In this document: piece by piece, positions 44,225-52,249 of the stretch
Layout: each line of letters opens with the position of its first letter
Position numbering within the stretch: position 1 is the first letter of the stretch
Source: Trebonia sp963785645
GTDB taxonomy: Bacteria; Actinomycetota; Actinomycetes; Streptosporangiales; Streptosporangiaceae
Length of the DNA: 64,000 nucleotides
Direction of reading: 5' to 3'
Assembly (NCBI GenBank): GCA_963785645.1
Contig: CAWAWG010000006.1
Coordinates: 62,001 to 126,000, forward strand
Notes under the pieces: generated by a model
Seen by the model: the letters and a program-made list of their open reading frames with translations, nothing else
Database searches by the model: none
Told to the model about the DNA's origin: nothing
Program-made: the position numbers and the translations under genes

Positions 44225-46068
44225 GGGACCCTCACGACCAAGCGCGTTCCACCGCCCGGCGGGCTGTCGATGACGACCTCGCCATCGAGCGCGCTGATGC
44301 GGTCGCTGATGTTGGCCAGACCGTGCCCGTGGCCGTCCTGGCTGATCCCTCGGTCGGGGCAGGCCGGCACGCCGCCGCTGCCGTCGTCCGCGATCTCCAT
44401 TTCCAGCGCCGGTTTCCCTGTCCCGGGCGCCACCGGCCGCACCGCGACAAACGCGCTCTCCGCGTTGGCGTGCTTCACCACGTTCGCTAGCGCCTCGCAG
44501 GCGACGTAGTACAGCGCCGCCTCCACGGCGGGGTCGAGCCTGCGCGGCGGCACGACCACGCTCACCGGGAGCGGCAGGCGTTCGGTTATCTCCTCAAGCG
44601 CGGCACCGAGACCGCTCTGCGAGAGCGCGGCCGGGTGAATTCCGTGCGCCAGGTCCCTGAGCTCGGCCAGCACCGCCCGCAGACCCACGCCGGCCTGGCT
44701 GAAAGCCTCGGCCGCGGCCGGATCGGCCGTGTTGGCCATCGCGGTGGTGATGCCTGCCGTGATGGCAAGCAGGTGCTGCTGCACTCCGTCGTGCAGGTCC
44801 CGCTCAAGGCGCCGCCGCTCCGCCCGTTCGGCCTCCATGATCCGCGCCCGTGAGGCCTTGACCTGCTCGAGCTTCTCCTGCGCGACCTTTGCAGAGAGCT
44901 GGGCGTTTTGCAGCGCGAGACCGCCGGCCGCGGTCGCGGCGTCGAACAGGTCGCGGTACCGGCCGAGCACCGGATCGGCGATGACGACGGCGATGGGCAC
45001 GCCCTGCCCGGCGCGCATGTACGAGACCAGCCGCCCGGGCGAACGACTGCTGAGCGCCTGCAGGCCGGGATCGGACGTGTCGAGGAGGTCCAGGGTCGGA
45101 TCGTGCAAGACGCTGCGCAGCACCCGGCGCACCGCGCTGATGTCGCCGCCCGCCGCGACCCGAGCGGTCAGTTCGGTGACGTTCTTGATCAGCAGCAGCC
45201 GTTGCAGCACCGCGATCAGGAATGCGACGGGAATCGCGAAGTCCACCACGCTTTCCGTCAGGTAAGCGCTGTTAGGCGTGCTCGAAAGGCTGAACGTCAT
45301 CATGACGGCGGAGATGATCGTGGCGATTACCGCGACGATGCCGGCCACGATGATCGGGGTGATGACGATGCGGTCGATCCCCCTGGCCCGCGTCAGCCGC
45401 ATCATCAGCAGGGCCATGAGCACGATTCCGCCGAGCCCTTCCCCGGCGTGGGCCACGTAATTGAGCACGTCAGACAGCTGCTGATCGGCGAACAAGCTGG
45501 GCCACCAGCAGGACGACGGGTAACCGTTCCACCGCGCCGTCGACGTCACGACTATCAGCGTGCGGCCGATCAGCACCCACCCGGTCAGCGTGATGAGATA
45601 CCGCCGGTAGAGCGGGGAGAGCGAGGAATTCGGGTAACGCAGCAGCGCCCAGGCACCGAAGATCCGGTCGATGCCGCCGAATACCTGGGCGTACGCCGGC
45701 CACGGACCATTCCAGGCATCGATGAAGTCCACGCTGCGGAATACGCCGGCCAGCATGAGCGCGCACGCCGTGACGCGCTGGTCCCGCTCCCGGCCCAGCA
45801 TCAGGCCGGTGAAAACGAAGAGCAGGGACATCGCGAGGTTGACCGTGGCGAGCACGGCGGACTCCCGCCACTGGGGTCCCTGGACCAGAGCGCAAAAGGA
45901 CCCGACGAGGATGAGCACGGCCACCGTGGCAATCCACGGTTGACGCGCATGCCAGAGGCCTGGCCGAGCGGGCCACTGCATCCCCTCCCGGCCACCTGCC
46001 GCACCGCTGTTCCAGGTCTCGGCACTCCGGATCTTGGTCAGCGGCAGCGAGGGAATGGTGGCTCGCAT
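44215..46068 (-). CDS. Membrane sensor histidine kinase (HisKA_3 family)
   Basis: The 617-residue kinase has an N-terminal membrane region with several helices between about residues 45 and 300. A short linker follows (ISAVRRVLRSVLHDPTLDLLDTSD onward), then the HisKA_3 helix with the phospho-acceptor in ERDLHDGVQQHLLAI (about residue 425) and a HATPase_c domain with DDGSGGV and GHGLANISDRI. The start is 46068, or MQWPAR at 45981, where a GGGAGG sits very close. The membrane part looks like a PepSY-less MASE-style sensor. It pairs with the response regulator just downstream. The signal is unknown. Confidence 0.93.
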   Translation of the reverse strand: MRATIPSLPLTKIRSAETWNSGAAGGREGMQWPARPGLWHARQPWIATVAVLILVGSFCALVQGPQWRESAVLATVNLAMSLLFVFTGLMLGRERDQRVTACALMLAGVFRSVDFIDAWNGPWPAYAQVFGGIDRIFGAWALLRYPNSSLSPLYRRYLITLTGWVLIGRTLIVVTSTARWNGYPSSCWWPSLFADQQLSDVLNYVAHAGEGLGGIVLMALLMMRLTRARGIDRIVITPIIVAGIVAVIATIISAVMMTFSLSSTPNSAYLTESVVDFAIPVAFLIAVLQRLLLIKNVTELTARVAAGGDISAVRRVLRSVLHDPTLDLLDTSDPGLQALSSRSPGRLVSYMRAGQGVPIAVVIADPVLGRYRDLFDAATAAGGLALQNAQLSAKVAQEKLEQVKASRARIMEAERAERRRLERDLHDGVQQHLLAITAGITTAMANTADPAAAEAFSQAGVGLRAVLAELRDLAHGIHPAALSQSGLGAALEEITERLPLPVSVVVPPRRLDPAVEAALYYVACEALANVVKHANAESAFVAVRPVAPGTGKPALEMEIADDGSGGVPACPDRGISQDGHGHGLANISDRISALDGEVVIDSPPGGGTRLVVRVPCG

Positions 46069-46141
46069 TCCGACCCGTCTGCTCAGCGGCCCCGGTCGCG
46101 GGGCCGGTTGTCAAGCTTTACCAGTTGGACTGCTCTCCCCC

Positions 46142-46177
46142 TGTTTGGCAGGCGCCGGTTGTTTGGCAGGCGCCGGT
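46142..46177. repeat. Exact 18-bp tandem duplication
   Basis: TGTTTGGCAGGCGCCGGT occurs twice back to back upstream of the sensor kinase, followed by degenerate related units. The rest of the 46069-46562 gap holds no gene I can support. Confidence 0.85.
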
Positions 46178-46562
46178 TGTTAGAAGGCCCGGTTGTTGGA
46201 GGGCACTGTGTCCTAGAAAGCTCAGTGTCTCAGCGCCTCTGTGTCTCAGAAGGCGGCGGTACCGCTGCTAAGCCATCGTGGACGGGGGCACCACGAGGCT
46301 ACCTTTCCCACGGCTGGGGGGGGAACCGTGTGGCGCGGTACCGCCGCACACGGTAACCATACAAGGCCTTGCGGACACTAACAAGTCCGGACTTATCACC
46401 AGGTTAATCCGGGGCGCGCCCCGTTGTTCCCCTCGCTGTTCCCGTGAGCAGGCGTTAGCAGGGGCTGCTAACCAAACCGGTGGAATCACTCGCGGCGAGA
46501 TAACCGCGGTTGAGAGTAATGCCGCTTGGCATAAGTCGGGAAGCGCCGGGTAGCTGAGGCCC

Positions 46563-46694
46563 GTGGTTAGAGCGAGAAGTGTAGCCGGGTACGCCATCCC
46601 CGGAATCATTGTGTTCTTCTTCTGGCTGGTGGTCGTCATCCTGGCCATCATCCTTCTGGCGTTTATCGTGAACTGGCAGGCGGCGGGCTTCTGA
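46563..46694 (+). CDS. Small single-pass membrane peptide
   Basis: A 43-residue frame runs from GTG 46563 to TGA 46692-46694. After a basic start (VVRARSVAGYAIP) comes one continuous hydrophobic segment of about 27 residues (IIVFFFWLVVVILAIILLA, then FIVNW), ending NWQAAGF. The contrast between a positive N-terminus and a pure membrane helix is unlikely by chance. Only a weak GCTGAGG site precedes it. The function is unknown; small membrane regulators of this type often modulate kinases or transporters, and a sensor kinase lies upstream on the other strand. Confidence 0.5.
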   Translation: MVRARSVAGYAIPGIIVFFFWLVVVILAIILLAFIVNWQAAGF

Positions 46695-46766
46695 ACCTGC
46701 GGATCGGACACTTCATCCTGAATGTTGGCTTCAACTGATCAGCAGTTAACCAGCGGAAACAACAAA

Positions 46767-46800
46767 GCTCGCGCCGGTCACGCTAGTGACCGGCGCGAGC
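46767..46800 (-). terminator. Strong terminator downstream of the BioF-like gene
   Basis: A perfect 15-bp stem (GCTCGCGCCGGTCAC / GTGACCGGCGCGAGC) has a 4-base loop. On the minus strand it is followed by a T-rich tail (TTTGTTGTTT), so it fits a rho-independent terminator for the leftward gene. Confidence 0.85.
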
Positions 46801-46844
46801 TGTTACCGCCGGGGCATTCGCGGCGCCGACCAGGCGCCACGGAG

Positions 46845-46979
46845 TCAAACGGAGTAACCGGCCAGCTTGCCGATCCACCCGACGAGGTCCGGCGAGTCGA
46901 GTTGACCGCGTGCCCCCCGTCCCAGTACAGGGCCGAGTTGACGCTGTCACCGAGCTTCGTGGTGATCGGGGCCAGGTTG
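46845..46979 (-). pseudogene. C-terminal remnant of a hydrolase-like protein
   Basis: Directly behind the BioF-like gene, two short frames together spell a plausible C-terminus: NLAPITTKLGDSVN, ALYWDGGHAVN, then after a one-base shift DSPDLVGWIGKLAGYSV and TGA at 46845. The WDGGHAVN...WIGK pattern resembles the histidine end of tannase/feruloyl-esterase-type alpha/beta-hydrolases. No N-terminal part exists, because the aligned frame is blocked by TAG and TGA inside the BioF-like gene. I read it as a decayed fragment left by a rearrangement. Low confidence. Confidence 0.35.
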
Positions 46980-48113
46980 CCGACGAGCCGGGACTATCAG
47001 GCGGAGGATCTTGGCGGCCAGGGCCATGTTCTCGTCGGAATGGTGCGCGTGGGCCGTCAGCCGGAGCCTGGAGATACCGTCGGGGGTGGACGGCGGCCGG
47101 AAACAGCCGATCCGCAGGCCCTGTTCGGCGGCGGCCGCCACGCCCGCCAGCGCCTCGCCGGGCCCTGGCATGGGCACGGAAAGGACCGCGCCGGCGGGCA
47201 CGGCGACTCCCACTGCGTCGGCGAGGAGCGCGGCGTTGCGACGCACCCGGTCGGCGAGTTCCGGAGCGGCCCTGAGCACCTGAAGCGCTGCCAGCGCCGC
47301 ACCGACGCTGGCTGGCGCCAGGCCGGTGTCGAAGATGAACGGCCGGGCCCGGTTGACGAGGTGCTCGCGCACCGCGGGGAGGCCAAGCACCAGGCCCCCC
47401 TGGGAGCCGAACGACTTCGAGAGCGTTCCCGTCGCGATCACGTCGGGACGGCCGGCCAAACCGTGCGCGGCGAGCAGACCCCGGCCACCGGGCCCGGCGA
47501 CGCCGAGCGCGTGTGCTTCGTCCGCGATGAGCACCGCGTCGCTGGCCGCGACGAGCTTGGCCAGCTCGGCTATTGGCGCGGCGTCGCCGAGAACGGAATA
47601 GATCGTCTCGACGAGCACCAGCGCCCGGCGCTGGGTGCGGCTCGACAGCGCCCGGGCGACGGCGGCGACGTCGTTGTGCGGTGTCACGGTCACGGTCGCG
47701 CGGGCCAGGCGGCAGCCGTCGATCATCGAGGCATGAATGTGCGCGTCAGAGACAACGAGCGTGTCGGGGTCGGCCAGCGCCTGGACCACGGAAAGGTTCG
47801 CGTGGTAGCCGGTGGAGAACGCCAGCGCGCTCGGGAAGCCGGTGAACGCGGCCATCTCCCGCTCAAGTTCGGAATGAATCGACAGCGTCCCCGACACCAG
47901 CCGCGAGGCACCGGCCCCGGCGCCGTACAGCCGGGCCGCCGCCACCCCTCCGGCGACCACCCGCGGATCACGGGCAAGGCCGAGGTAGTCGTTGCCCGCG
48001 AGGTCGAGCAGGTCTTCACTATCGGAATGCGCGAGCCGCCGGGCAAGCCCGCGATCGGCGCGTTCGGCCGCCTGCGCCGCCAGCCAGGCCGGAAAGCTGG
48101 ACTCGTTCACCAT
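46947..48113 (-). CDS. Alpha-oxoamine synthase (BioF/KBL-like PLP enzyme)
   Basis: This 388-residue fold-type I PLP enzyme has LLDLAGNDYLGLARDP, the stretch GSRLVSGT-like GASRLVSGTLSIHSELE, IADEAHALGVAGPGGRG (PLP-binding Asp and His), and the Schiff-base lysine in TGTLSKSFGSQGG (about residue 230). The family condenses an amino acid with an acyl-CoA or acyl-ACP with loss of CO2: BioF uses alanine and pimeloyl-thioester, KBL glycine and acetyl-CoA. No other biotin genes are close. The ACPs and amino-acid enzymes 4-14 kb away suggest it might belong to that locus, but this is only proximity. The ATG at 48113 has no clear ribosome site. Confidence 0.88.
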   Translation of the reverse strand: MVNESSFPAWLAAQAAERADRGLARRLAHSDSEDLLDLAGNDYLGLARDPRVVAGGVAAARLYGAGAGASRLVSGTLSIHSELEREMAAFTGFPSALAFSTGYHANLSVVQALADPDTLVVSDAHIHASMIDGCRLARATVTVTPHNDVAAVARALSSRTQRRALVLVETIYSVLGDAAPIAELAKLVAASDAVLIADEAHALGVAGPGGRGLLAAHGLAGRPDVIATGTLSKSFGSQGGLVLGLPAVREHLVNRARPFIFDTGLAPASVGAALAALQVLRAAPELADRVRRNAALLADAVGVAVPAGAVLSVPMPGPGEALAGVAAAAEQGLRIGCFRPPSTPDGISRLRLTAHAHHSDENMALAAKILRLIVPARRQPGPDHHEAR

Positions 48114-48250
48114 CCGCGCGTGCCCGGGCCGCGCAACCGGTCAGCTCTGGGCATGATCCGCCCGCGGTAGAAAGTCATCGTTACAGTGTGGCGTCCGGCG
48201 TCCTGACCAGCGTCGGCGGGTCGGCCAGTACCGCCAGACCCCTCCGGATT

Positions 48251-48301
48251 CCGTCATGTCGGGCGCTGGCGCGCCACGACATGACGGACATTTCATGAAA
48301 T
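48251..48301 (+). repeat. Structured 51-bp repeat, copy 1
   Basis: CCGTCATGTCG...CGACATGACGG forms an 11-bp outer stem. GGCGC-TGGC-GCGCC forms the inner hairpin with one bulged A. The copy ends with the separate palindrome ATTTCATGAAAT. It is 138 bp upstream of the BioF-like gene. Confidence 0.9.
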
Positions 48302-48497
48302 CGGCACTCGTCCGGGGATGGCTGATGCCGTCGCCCCTCACGCTGCCGGGGGCCACAGTGAAGGCATACCGACTTTGGCTGGGACAGACCAGGTCAAGCC
48401 GGGCGCACTTCCGCGCGAAACTCCAAAGCCTGGAAGTTAAGGGGTTCGCTCAGAGGCCTGTCCCCGGCGGCCCGGGGGGTGCTTTCCGGTTGCCAAT

Positions 48498-48569
48498 GAC
48501 ATAGGGCCAGTACTGACGAGTAGATATCCGTTTTGGCATGATTTTTCGAACACGAAATGGCCCTATGTC
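48498..48569. repeat. 12-bp perfect inverted repeat bounding a 72-bp AT-richer segment
   Basis: GACATAGGGCCA (48498-48509) and TGGCCCTATGTC (48558-48569) are exact complements, 48 bases apart. Size and layout resemble a miniature element end-pair; no duplication of flanking bases is obvious. Confidence 0.7.
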
Positions 48570-48663
48570 CGCCGGCGTCTCTGTCGGCACCCTGACCGGG
48601 AATGACAAGCTTCATCACCAGTCACAGCGGTTTCCTAAGTTCCTGGCATTGCGCGAAACTCGG

Positions 48664-48683
48664 TATATGTCTCCCGACATATA
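48664..48683. repeat. Short hairpin
   Basis: TATATGTC-TCCC-GACATATA is a perfect 8-bp stem immediately left of repeat copy 2. The 48114-48759 gap, apart from these elements, contains no supported gene. Confidence 0.65.
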
Positions 48684-48691
48684 GGGGCCGA

Positions 48692-48742
48692 CCGTCATGT
48701 CGGGCGCTGGCGCGCCACGACATGACGGACATTTCATGAAAT
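48692..48742 (+). repeat. Structured 51-bp repeat, copy 2
   Basis: The first 51 bases are identical to copy 1, including the 11-bp stem, inner hairpin and terminal ATTTCATGAAAT. It ends 17 bases before the 3' end of the MEKHLA gene. Confidence 0.9.
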
Positions 48743-48759
48743 GGGTGTGCGGTGGTGAC

Positions 48760-49212
48760 CTACTCGTTGGCCCAGGTTCTTATCAGGGCGGCCTGGCCGA
48801 CGAGGGTGGAGTCGGCATCGATGAGGTTCCACACCGTCGCGTCCTCGATCCAGAAGCGCTGTCCCGATTTCGTGATCCGCAGACCGCGGTAGTTGTCGGC
48901 GTAACCCTGCCGCTGCACCATGTCCATGAAGAGCTGGCGGTCCTCCCTCGCCTGCCCGGCGACCGCGGACAGCCGGGAGGGCAGGCCGATGAACTCGTCC
49001 CAGCTGTACTCGAAGTGCTCCTGGGCCGCTCGGTTGGCGTAGGTGAACACCGGGTCAGGCGACGTGTCGTGTGCGAGCAGGCCGACGGGCGCCTCGTACA
49101 GCCAGGCCGCCGCCGCGTCGCCGGTCATACCCCCGGGGACGAGCGGCTTGCCCACCAGCTTCGCGTAACTTTCCGTGAGCAGGCCGGCGAACGACGCCCC
49201 GCGGGCGGTCAT
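48760..49212 (-). CDS. MEKHLA-domain (PAS-like) protein
   Basis: The 150-residue protein is a stand-alone MEKHLA domain: LLTESYAKLVGKPLVP, WLYEAPVGLLAHDTSPDPVFTYANRAAQEHFEYSWDEFIGLPSRLSA (described as about residues 37-82), and a C-terminal RFWIEDATVWNLIDADSTLVGQAA. MEKHLA is related to PAS and also occurs at the C-terminus of plant HD-ZIP III proteins; in bacteria it is a small sensory-like domain of unknown ligand. Its ATG overlaps the ilvC stop (ATGA), so it is translated with the ketol-acid reductoisomerase. It could sense redox state or a ligand for that enzyme. Confidence 0.88.
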   Translation of the reverse strand: MTARGASFAGLLTESYAKLVGKPLVPGGMTGDAAAAWLYEAPVGLLAHDTSPDPVFTYANRAAQEHFEYSWDEFIGLPSRLSAVAGQAREDRQLFMDMVQRQGYADNYRGLRITKSGQRFWIEDATVWNLIDADSTLVGQAALIRTWANE

Positions 49213-50688
49213 TCGACGAAGATGTCGACGGACGGCCGCATCTGCGCGCAGGTCCGCAGGACCTCGTGGATGACATGATCCTCGAAGGCCTTGACCAGGG
49301 CGGCGTCGCGGTCGGCGGTCTCGTCGTCGATCGCGGGGAACGTCACCTGGGTGAGGAGATAGTCGAACCGCGGCGCCCATTTGCGCGAACCGAGCCGGGC
49401 CGTCGTGGAGCAGTTGTCCACCATGTAGGCGACGCCACGGGCGTGCATGTAGGGGTTGAGCGAGTCGGTCGCCTCGATGACGGACTCGTTCGCGATCTCC
49501 GAGTACGGATGCCCGTTCTCGATGAAGGTGTCGATCTGGGCCATCATCACGCCGCAGAAGATCCCGGCGGTGAACGGATCGAGTTCGGGACTCGTTTTCC
49601 CGGGTGCGGCGCGCGACCTCGCCCGCCCGCCACATGGTGGACTGGTCGATCTTGCCCATCGGGAACCGGGCGAACCGCTTGCCCGCCATGATCACGCTGC
49701 GGATCTCGTTGCCGGAGCTGACCTCGTCGTAGATCTCGTGCACCAGTTCAAGGCCCACCGGGTAGGCGGCGGCGTACGCCTGGCCGAAGATCTCTCGCCC
49801 GGCCTCGTCCAGCTGCCCGTACAGCCCGTCCAGGCCATTCTTGGAAATGATCCAGGAGACCGGTCCGGTCACGCAGTCCACGGAGTGCCGGTAGGCCTCG
49901 GTCTCGCTCATCCCCTGGTCGCGGTAGCGGCGGTAGAGGGCCTCGACCAGACCGTGCACCGCGCCGAGCAGGATGGCGCGCTCCCCGGTCAGGTCGGACA
50001 GGTACTCCGACCGCAGCGTGGTCTGGAAGGTGTACGGCGCGCCGAGCGCGACCGACCAGCCCAGTACCCGGTCCGTCGCCTGCCCGCTGACATCCTGGTG
50101 GACCGCGAAGCTGGCATTGATGCCCGCCCCGTTCGTCTCCGCGCCCTGGAGGTACAGGGCGCGGACCGAGGCGCCCATCCCCTTCGGGCACACGGCGACG
50201 ACGTCGACGCCGGCGGGGAACTCCTCGCCCTGCTGGTTGAGGTAACCGAGGAGGAAGCCGTGCGACAGGCCGAGGGTGGCGCCGGGCTTGAGCGCGGCGA
50301 AGATCTTCTCGTGCAGTTCGGCCTGGGCCGCGTCGGAGATCAGCAGCAGCACCATGTCCGACGCCGCGATGACGTCGAACATCTCGCCGAGCGTGCCGTC
50401 CTCCTCGGTGAACCCGGCGGCCCTGGCCGCGGCGAAGGACCCGGAGCCCGCGCGCAGGCCCACCGCCACCTTCACCGCTCCGGCCAGGGAATCACGGAGG
50501 TTCTGGGCCTGCGCCGAGCCCTGCGGTCCCCAGCCGATGACCCCGACCTGGCTGATCCCGGCGAACGCGCGGGGCAGGCGCTCGAACAGGTGCCGCCCGC
50601 CGCGGACGATCGCCTCCCGGCGTCCCGCCAAGGTGATGTACTCCTTGTCAAAGACACTGGTCACGAAGTCCAGGTCATCCCCAGCCAA
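49209..50688 (-). pseudogene. ilvC: Plant-type (class II) ketol-acid reductoisomerase with a frame break
   Basis: The sequence follows plant chloroplast KARI closely: LAGRREAIVRGGRHLFERLP, VGVIGWGPQGSAQAQNLRDSL, SHGFLLGYLNQQG, CPKGMGASVRALY, NGAGINASFAVHQDV, GERAILLGAVHGLVEAL, then IANESVIEATDSLNPYMHARG and NCSTTARLGSRKWAPRFDY. Actinobacteria normally carry the short class I form. The product, of about 490 residues, should convert acetolactate to dihydroxyvalerate with NADPH and Mg. An extra G near 49600 (CGGGAAAAC for CGGAAAAC) breaks the frame. The start is TTG 50688 behind GGGAGAG. If intact in the cell it is an active enzyme with a duplicated C-terminal domain. Confidence 0.9.
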
Positions 50689-50812
50689 TGGTCTCTCCCG
50701 TCGTGTCGGATACCGCCGCGCTCCGGTGCTCGCCCGGTCTCGGGCTGACGAACATGAACTATAAGCTCCGGAAAACCCCAAATCCACCAACTCGTAGTTT
50801 GTACCACTTGAA

Positions 50813-50854
50813 CGGATTGATCTAAGCTATGCGCGGATTGATCGACGCTATGGA
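50813..50854. promoter_or_regulatory. Two 21-bp direct repeats in the ilvC/YihY divergent gap
   Basis: Repeats at 50813-50833 and 50834-50854 share CGGATTGATC and GCTATG (17 of 21 positions), phased by two helical turns. They lie 125-166 bp from ilvC. A tandem operator for a shared regulator is likely. The remaining 50689-51000 gap shows no gene. Confidence 0.65.
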
Positions 50855-51000
50855 GCACACATCCGGCAAACGGCCTCTTGAGAGTGCTGGGGCCGGATTA
50901 ATCCCCCGTGGTCGGGGTAACAGCAGGCAGTGGACTTCAGGCATGCCCTAAGCGGCCCCGGGGGCGCGATCGTCAGGGCGTCGGTATATGGTCGCGACCC

Positions 51001-52062
51001 ATGGGGCGCGCGATGAATCCGCTCGGGCCGGTGGCCAGGATGATGGGCACCGTGGACGGCTGGCAGCGCCGGCACCCCTGGGCGGGCGTGCCCTACGCGG
51101 TGGTGAAGAAGTTCGGCGACGACAACGCCAACCTGGTCGTCGTTGCGCTCGCCTGGTACGGGTTTACCGCGATCTTCCCGCTGCTGCTTGTCGTGGTGAC
51201 CCTGTTCGGGTTCATCGGCCGGGAGTCAATCGGCACGGGAATCGTCAATACGCTGCAGGAATTTCCCGTCATCGGCACAAACTTCAAGCCATCGAGCAGC
51301 GAGTTGCACGGCAGCGTGCTCGGCCTGGTCGTCGGGCTGATCGGACTGGTGTACGGCGCGCAGGGCGTCACCCAGACGGCCCAGCAGGCGATGGCCACCG
51401 TATGGAACATCCCGCAGACCGAGCGGACCGGCTTCCTCCCCCGGCTTGGGCGCAGCCTGGCCGGGCTGATCACCATCGGCGCCGCGTTCCTCATCAATGC
51501 CTTCGTCACCAGCTACGCCAGCGGCGGCACGAGCAATTACGCGATCAGGATCCCGGTGCTGGCCGGCCTGCTTGTCATCAACATCGGGCTGTACTTCGCC
51601 ACCTTCACCTTGCTGACCGCCAAGGCAATAGGCCCGCGCGGCCATCTGCCGGGGGCGATCGTCGGCGCGGTCGCGTTTACCGCGCTGATCACCGTTGGCA
51701 CCGGGCTCATCACCCACCAGCTGAAGCACACCTCTGACACCTACGGTGCGTTCGGCACGGTCATCGGGATAGTGGCGTTCCTGCTGATACTGGCGAAGCT
51801 CAGCATCTACGCGGCGGAACTCAACCCGGTGCTGGCCCGTCGGCTTTACCCGCGAGCACTGCCGCTCGGCGGCGACCCGACCGACGCCGACCGGCGAGTG
51901 CTTGCCTCCCTCGTGTATGCCGAGCGGCGCACCAAGGACCAGGCGATCGGCGTCGGCTTCGGCGACAACGCCGCCGAACAGGCCGCCTCCGACGCCGCCC
52001 TGCACGCCCTCCCCCGGCAGCCCCGTACCAGCCCGGAGAATGACGTCAAGCCCGGAGGCTGA
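51001..52062 (+). CDS. YihY/BrkB-family inner membrane protein
   Basis: The 353-residue protein has six predicted membrane helices: NLVVVALAWYGFTAIFPLLLVVVTLFGF (about residues 39-66), VLGLVVGLIGLVYGAQGV, LAGLITIGAAFLINAFVTS, IPVLAGLLVINIGLYFATFTLL, IVGAVAFTALITVGTGL and FGTVIGIVAFLLILAKLSIYAAELN. This is the YihY/BrkB pattern; the family is poorly understood and not ribonuclease BN. ATG 51001 or ATG 51013 may be used. It is divergent from ilvC, shares its promoter gap, and lies within the segment bracketed by repeat copies 2 and 3. Confidence 0.9.
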   Translation: MGRAMNPLGPVARMMGTVDGWQRRHPWAGVPYAVVKKFGDDNANLVVVALAWYGFTAIFPLLLVVVTLFGFIGRESIGTGIVNTLQEFPVIGTNFKPSSSELHGSVLGLVVGLIGLVYGAQGVTQTAQQAMATVWNIPQTERTGFLPRLGRSLAGLITIGAAFLINAFVTSYASGGTSNYAIRIPVLAGLLVINIGLYFATFTLLTAKAIGPRGHLPGAIVGAVAFTALITVGTGLITHQLKHTSDTYGAFGTVIGIVAFLLILAKLSIYAAELNPVLARRLYPRALPLGGDPTDADRRVLASLVYAERRTKDQAIGVGFGDNAAEQAASDAALHALPRQPRTSPENDVKPGG

Positions 52063-52078
52063 CGGTCGGCCAACACTT

Positions 52079-52129
52079 CCGGCATGTCGGGCGCTGGCGC
52101 GCCGCGACATGCCGGAAATTTCATGAAAT
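52079..52129 (+). repeat. Structured 51-bp repeat, copy 3 (compensated variant)
   Basis: The stem reads CCGGCATGTCG...CGACATGCCGG. The T-A pair of copies 1 and 2 has become G-C on both arms, so pairing is kept. The inner hairpin and ATTTCATGAAAT are conserved. It starts 17 bases after the YihY stop. Confidence 0.9.
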
Positions 52130-52249
52130 CAGCGTTACTCGCGCGGGAATCGAAAAGATGGTGGATACCTGTGCAGGCTCTGGCGTGTACAGCGATCCAC
52201 TATCTTCGCGTGGCAGGCAGGACGGCCCGGCCGACCGTCCTCGCGGTCC

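Noticed and set aside
46947..48113. Calling the PLP synthase definitively BioF or KBL
   Set aside because: Motifs fit the whole alpha-oxoamine synthase family and no biotin or threonine genes are near, so only the family is stated.
48256..48504. Open frame beginning MSGAGAPRHDGHFMK inside repeat copy 1
   Set aside because: The same peptide start appears at all three repeat copies because it is read through the palindrome; the downstream residues differ and no ribosome site is present.
48251..52129. Integron-type attC sites
   Set aside because: The repeats form stems but lack the conserved core sites of attC, and no integrase gene is in the window.
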